From Serratia ficaria (GTDB lineage Bacteria > Pseudomonadota > Gammaproteobacteria > Enterobacterales > Enterobacteriaceae): a DNA stretch of 64,000 nucleotides. Of this stretch, positions 61,349-64,000 are shown piece after piece. Both the position numbers and the translations under genes were made by a program. The stretch is from the NCBI RefSeq assembly GCF_900187015.1, contig NZ_LT906479.1, positions 2,232,001 to 2,296,000 of the forward strand. Direction: 5' to 3'. How positions within the stretch are numbered: position 1 is the stretch's first letter; each line of letters opens with the position of its first letter. The notes under the pieces were generated by a model. The model had not been told where the DNA came from. It worked only from the letters and a program-made list of their open reading frames with translations, and ran no database searches.

Positions 61349-62068
61349 CTACAGCGTATCGACCTCGATGCGCAGGCTGTCGTGGCGCCAGTATTCGATA
61401 TCGAAGTCGAGAATGCGGCCGTGCTGGTCGTAGTTCAGCCGGCGCAGCAGCAGTGCCGGCAGCCCGACCATGGCTCCCAGCGCGCGGGCGGCGCCGTAAG
61501 GCAAGGCGGTCGGATAGAACGACAGGTGCATACTGCTGTAGATCAGACCGTAGTGCTGCTGATAGATCTCGGTCAGGCTGCCGTTGAGATCCCGGCCGAG
61601 CAGTTCCGGTACCCGCTGCGGCAGGCAGTGGTTTTCGCAATAGCAGATGGCGCGCTCATCGGCGTAACGCACCCGACGCAGCAGGTAGATGTGATCGAAT
61701 GGCTCTAGCGCCAGCGGCGGCATCACCTCGGGCGGCACCCTGGTTCGCTCGGCGGACAACAGCGCGGTGCGCGGCGTGCGCCCCTGTTCCTGGCACAGCC
61801 TGTGGAAGTTGGTGTTCTGGGTGGGATCCAGCCATAGCCGCGCCGGCGTGACAAACCAGCCGCGGCGATCGGCGCGATAAATGACGCCGGTGGCCTCCAG
61901 CTGCGCCAGGCTCTCGCGGATGGTGACGCGGGTGGTGGAGAAGAGGGCGCACAGTTCGCGCTCCGAAGGCAGCTTGTCGCCGGCCTGCAGTGCGCCGCGG
62001 CTGATGCGCGCCTGGAGCTGATCCTTGATCTGCAGGTAGTGGGGCATCTCGCCCTGATGTTGTTTCAT
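61349..62068 (-). CDS. phnR: GntR-type phosphonate regulator PhnR
   Basis: A 239-residue GntR/HutC-type regulator of 2-aminoethylphosphonate use, same length as Salmonella PhnR. Winged helix in [45 protein letters not shown] domain with [17 protein letters not shown] [19 protein letters not shown] and ending [15 protein letters not shown]. Divergent from phnW with a likely operator between them. Confidence 0.92.
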   Translation of the reverse strand: MKQHQGEMPHYLQIKDQLQARISRGALQAGDKLPSERELCALFSTTRVTIRESLAQLEATGVIYRADRRGWFVTPARLWLDPTQNTNFHRLCQEQGRTPRTALLSAERTRVPPEVMPPLALEPFDHIYLLRRVRYADERAICYCENHCLPQRVPELLGRDLNGSLTEIYQQHYGLIYSSMHLSFYPTALPYGAARALGAMVGLPALLLRRLNYDQHGRILDFDIEYWRHDSLRIEVDTL

Positions 62069-62186
62069 TTCATCTCGCTATGGCATTCCGGCACGCGCCT
62101 ATTATACATCCGCTGATGAATTTTTTGTTTCACCGCGCTTTGCCGTTTGACCCGGGGGCGAATTTACCGCCACAATCATCGCCATC

Positions 62187-62204
62187 TGGTATAGACCAAT
62201 TGGT
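62187..62204. promoter_or_regulatory. Probable PhnR operator
   Basis: TGGT-ATAG-ACCA (62187-62198) overlaps a second palindrome ACCAATTGGT (62195-62204). The first resembles the TGGTNTAGACCA element of PhnF/PhnR-type regulators. It lies only 8-25 bases before the phnW ATG. Confidence 0.6.
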
Positions 62205-62211
62205 GAAAAAC

Positions 62212-63315
62212 ATGTCCGATCGTAACTACCTGCTGTTAACTCCCGGTCCGCTGACCACCTCCGACGGGGTGAAACAGGCGATGCTGTTCGACAGCTGCAC
62301 CTGGGATGAAGACTATAACCTCGGCGTGGTGCAGAGCATTCGCCGGCAGCTGGTGGCGCTGGCGACGCAATCCGCCGGTTACACCGCGGTGCTGCTGCAG
62401 GGCAGCGGCAGCTTCGCGGTGGAGGGCGTGTTGGGCACGGTCATCGGCCCGCAGGACAAGCTGCTGATCGTCAATAACGGCGCCTACGGCGCGCGCATGG
62501 CCGAAATGGCGCGGCTGATGGATATCGGGCATCGGGTCTTTGACTGCGGCGAGGTGAACGAACCCGACGTCGCGGCGCTGGAGGCGGTGCTGAAAAGCGA
62601 CGCGCGCATCAGCCATATCGCCATGGTGCACTGTGAGACCACCACCGGCATGCTTAACCCGCTGCAGAAGGTGGCCGGGCTGGCGGCGCGCAACGGCAAA
62701 ACCTTTATCGTCGACGCCATGAGCAGCTTTGGCGGCATCCCGCTGGACGTGGACGCGCTCGGCATCGACTTCCTGATCAGCTCCGCCAACAAATGCATTC
62801 AAGGCGTGCCGGGCTTCGCCTTCGTCATCGCGCGCCGCCGCGAGCTGGAGAAGTGCGCCGGTCGCTCGCGCTCGCTGTCGCTGGACCTGTATGCGCAGTG
62901 GCGCTGCATGGAGGACCATGGCGGCAAATGGCGTTTCACCTCGCCGACCCACACGGTGCTGGCCTTTGCGCAGGCGCTGCGCGAGCTGGAGCAGGAGGGC
63001 GGCGTCGCGGCGCGCCACCGGCGTTATCAGGCCAATCAGCGGCGGCTGGTGGCGGGCATGCGCGGCCTGGGCTTTGCCCCTCTGCTGGATGATGCGCTGC
63101 ATTCGCCGATCATCACCGCGTTTCATTCCCCGCAGGCGCCAACCTACCGCTTCGCCGAGTTCTATCGGCGGCTGAAGCAGCAGGGGTTCGTGATTTACCC
63201 CGGCAAGGTGTCGCAAAGCGACTGCTTCCGCATCGGCAACATCGGCGAGATTTACCTGCAGGATATCGAACGTTTGCTGGCCGCGGTCGGGCAGGCGATG
63301 TACTGGGAGCGGTAA
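62212..63315 (+). CDS. phnW: 2-aminoethylphosphonate:pyruvate aminotransferase
   Basis: A 367-residue class V PLP aminotransferase (Salmonella PhnW 367) turning 2-aminoethylphosphonate and pyruvate into phosphonoacetaldehyde and alanine. [10 protein letters not shown] opens the family; the phosphate-binding [23 protein letters not shown] and the PLP Lys in [18 protein letters not shown] follow. The start at 62212 gives the family N-terminus; the frame is open 44 codons upstream through the operator and is rejected. Confidence 0.95.
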   Translation: MSDRNYLLLTPGPLTTSDGVKQAMLFDSCTWDEDYNLGVVQSIRRQLVALATQSAGYTAVLLQGSGSFAVEGVLGTVIGPQDKLLIVNNGAYGARMAEMARLMDIGHRVFDCGEVNEPDVAALEAVLKSDARISHIAMVHCETTTGMLNPLQKVAGLAARNGKTFIVDAMSSFGGIPLDVDALGIDFLISSANKCIQGVPGFAFVIARRRELEKCAGRSRSLSLDLYAQWRCMEDHGGKWRFTSPTHTVLAFAQALRELEQEGGVAARHRRYQANQRRLVAGMRGLGFAPLLDDALHSPIITAFHSPQAPTYRFAEFYRRLKQQGFVIYPGKVSQSDCFRIGNIGEIYLQDIERLLAAVGQAMYWER

Positions 63316-63323
63316 GGATGAGC

Positions 63324-64000
63324 ATGAACAAGATTAACGCAGTGGTTCTCGACTGGGCCGGCACTACGGTGGATTTCGGCTCCTTCGCGCCGACGCAGAT
63401 TTTTGTCGAGGCGTTCAAACAGACCTTCGATATCGACATCAGCCTGGCGGAAGCGCGCATTCCGATGGGGCTGGGGAAGTGGCAGCACATTGAGGCGCTG
63501 GGCAAGCTGGCGGCGGTGGATGAACGCTGGCGGCGACGGCTGGGGCGTTCGATGAGCCGGCAGGACATCGACGCGCTGTATCAGGCCTTTATGCCGCTGC
63601 AGCAAGCCAAAGTGGCCGATTTCGCCGATCCGATCGACGGCGTGCCGCAGGTGATTGCCGGGCTGCGCGAACAGGGCGTCAAGATCGGTTCCTGTTCCGG
63701 CTACCCGCGGGCGGTGATGGAGGTGCTGGCGCCGGCGGCGGCGGCGCGCGGCTACGCGCCGGATTATTGGGTGGCGACCGACGATCTGGCCGCCGGCGGC
63801 CGCCCTGGCCCCTGGATGGCGCTGCAAAACATGATAGCCCTGGGCGTCGATGCGGTGGCGCACTGCGTGAAGGTGGACGATGCGCTGCCCGGCATCGCCG
63901 AGGGGCTGAACGCCGGCATGTGGAGCGTTGGCCTGGCGGTGTCCGGCAACGAATTTGGCGCCAGCCTGCGGGAGTACCGGCGGATGGCGGCGGCGGAGGT
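63324..64000 (+). CDS. phnX: Phosphonoacetaldehyde hydrolase (phosphonatase), 3' end outside the window
   Basis: The first 225 codons of a HAD-superfamily enzyme that splits the C-P bond of phosphonoacetaldehyde to acetaldehyde and phosphate. HAD nucleophile motif [17 protein letters not shown] near the N-terminus, the Schiff-base Lys in [44 protein letters not shown] and [18 protein letters not shown]. Start MNKINAVVL at 63324 with AAGG six bases upstream; an in-frame ATG at 63318 is too close to that site. About 45 residues are missing on the right. Confidence 0.95.
   Translation, partial: MNKINAVVLDWAGTTVDFGSFAPTQIFVEAFKQTFDIDISLAEARIPMGLGKWQHIEALGKLAAVDERWRRRLGRSMSRQDIDALYQAFMPLQQAKVADFADPIDGVPQVIAGLREQGVKIGSCSGYPRAVMEVLAPAAAARGYAPDYWVATDDLAAGGRPGPWMALQNMIALGVDAVAHCVKVDDALPGIAEGLNAGMWSVGLAVSGNEFGASLREYRRMAAAE

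Noticed and set aside
62080..62211. 44-codon N-terminal extension of phnW
   Set aside because: Crosses the PhnR operator and promoter; the family begins at [13 protein letters not shown].
1..64000. Insertion sequences, prophage, integron, CRISPR array, rRNA or attachment sites
   Set aside because: No transposase, integrase or cas-like product, no regularly spaced direct repeats and no rRNA sequence recognised; the tRNA-like element shows no flanking direct repeat of its 3' end that I can see.

Overview
The window reads as chromosomal DNA of Serratia marcescens or a very close relative (Enterobacterales, high GC). Three things point there. The truncated Qnr pentapeptide protein at the left edge is the SmaQnr/QnrB type. 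The acetoin reductase/meso-2,3-butanediol dehydrogenase matches, as I recall it, the Serratia enzyme. The block kdgR-yebQ-htpX-prc-proQ-msrC-letA-letB-rsmF-yebV keeps the E. coli order. I see no insertion sequence, prophage, CRISPR array or rRNA. The novelty is metabolic gene islands rather than mobile DNA.

Left part (1-16.4 kb): partial qnr; a CspA-type cold-shock gene with a cold-box leader; a tRNA-like element with an abnormal anticodon arm; an isochorismatase-fold hydrolase; a UspA-type protein; budC. Then comes a complete divergent putrescine (Puu) island: puuD-puuR-puuC-puuB leftward and puuA-puuP rightward, with PuuR-like sites between, but no puuE. It is followed by the YddG exporter, a small unknown protein, a GT8-like glycosyltransferase, the nucleoside porin Tsx, and a CigR-family protein.

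Middle (16.4-33.3 kb): a periplasmic chorismate mutase and a class-C-type serine hydrolase. Next is the Pseudomonas-style histidine tail pathway (hutC-hutI-hutG leftward, hutF-hutD rightward, HutC operators; hutH and hutU are not here). Then sucrose use (cscR, cscA, cscB with two identical palindromic operators flanking a CRP-like site), an MHS-family transporter, and a three-subunit membrane sugar/aldonate dehydrogenase (Tat small subunit, GMC flavoprotein with a four-cysteine motif, triheme cytochrome c) followed by a secreted GlcG/HbpS-like protein.

Gallate island (33.3-42.1 kb): this is the most interesting region. It looks like a complete gallate (4,5-type ring cleavage) pathway: transporter galT, gallate dioxygenase galA, a LigI-like amidohydrolase that could open 2-pyrone-4,6-dicarboxylate, a type II dehydroquinase, a LysR regulator with two DNA-binding domains, then galB-galC-galD and a DUF1932-type dehydrogenase. 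Tight spacing and ATGA overlaps indicate two operons around the regulator.

Right part (42.3-64 kb): pckA, a 2-hydroxycarboxylate (CitS-type) transporter, and a cluster of very small genes including two tandem single-helix membrane peptides of 36 and 35 residues that ordinary length cut-offs miss. An ASCH-domain/C39-like peptidase pair follows, then the conserved envelope and RNA block yebV...kdgR, and finally a phosphonate island (phnR, phnW, phnX). The phnX gene is cut by the window end.
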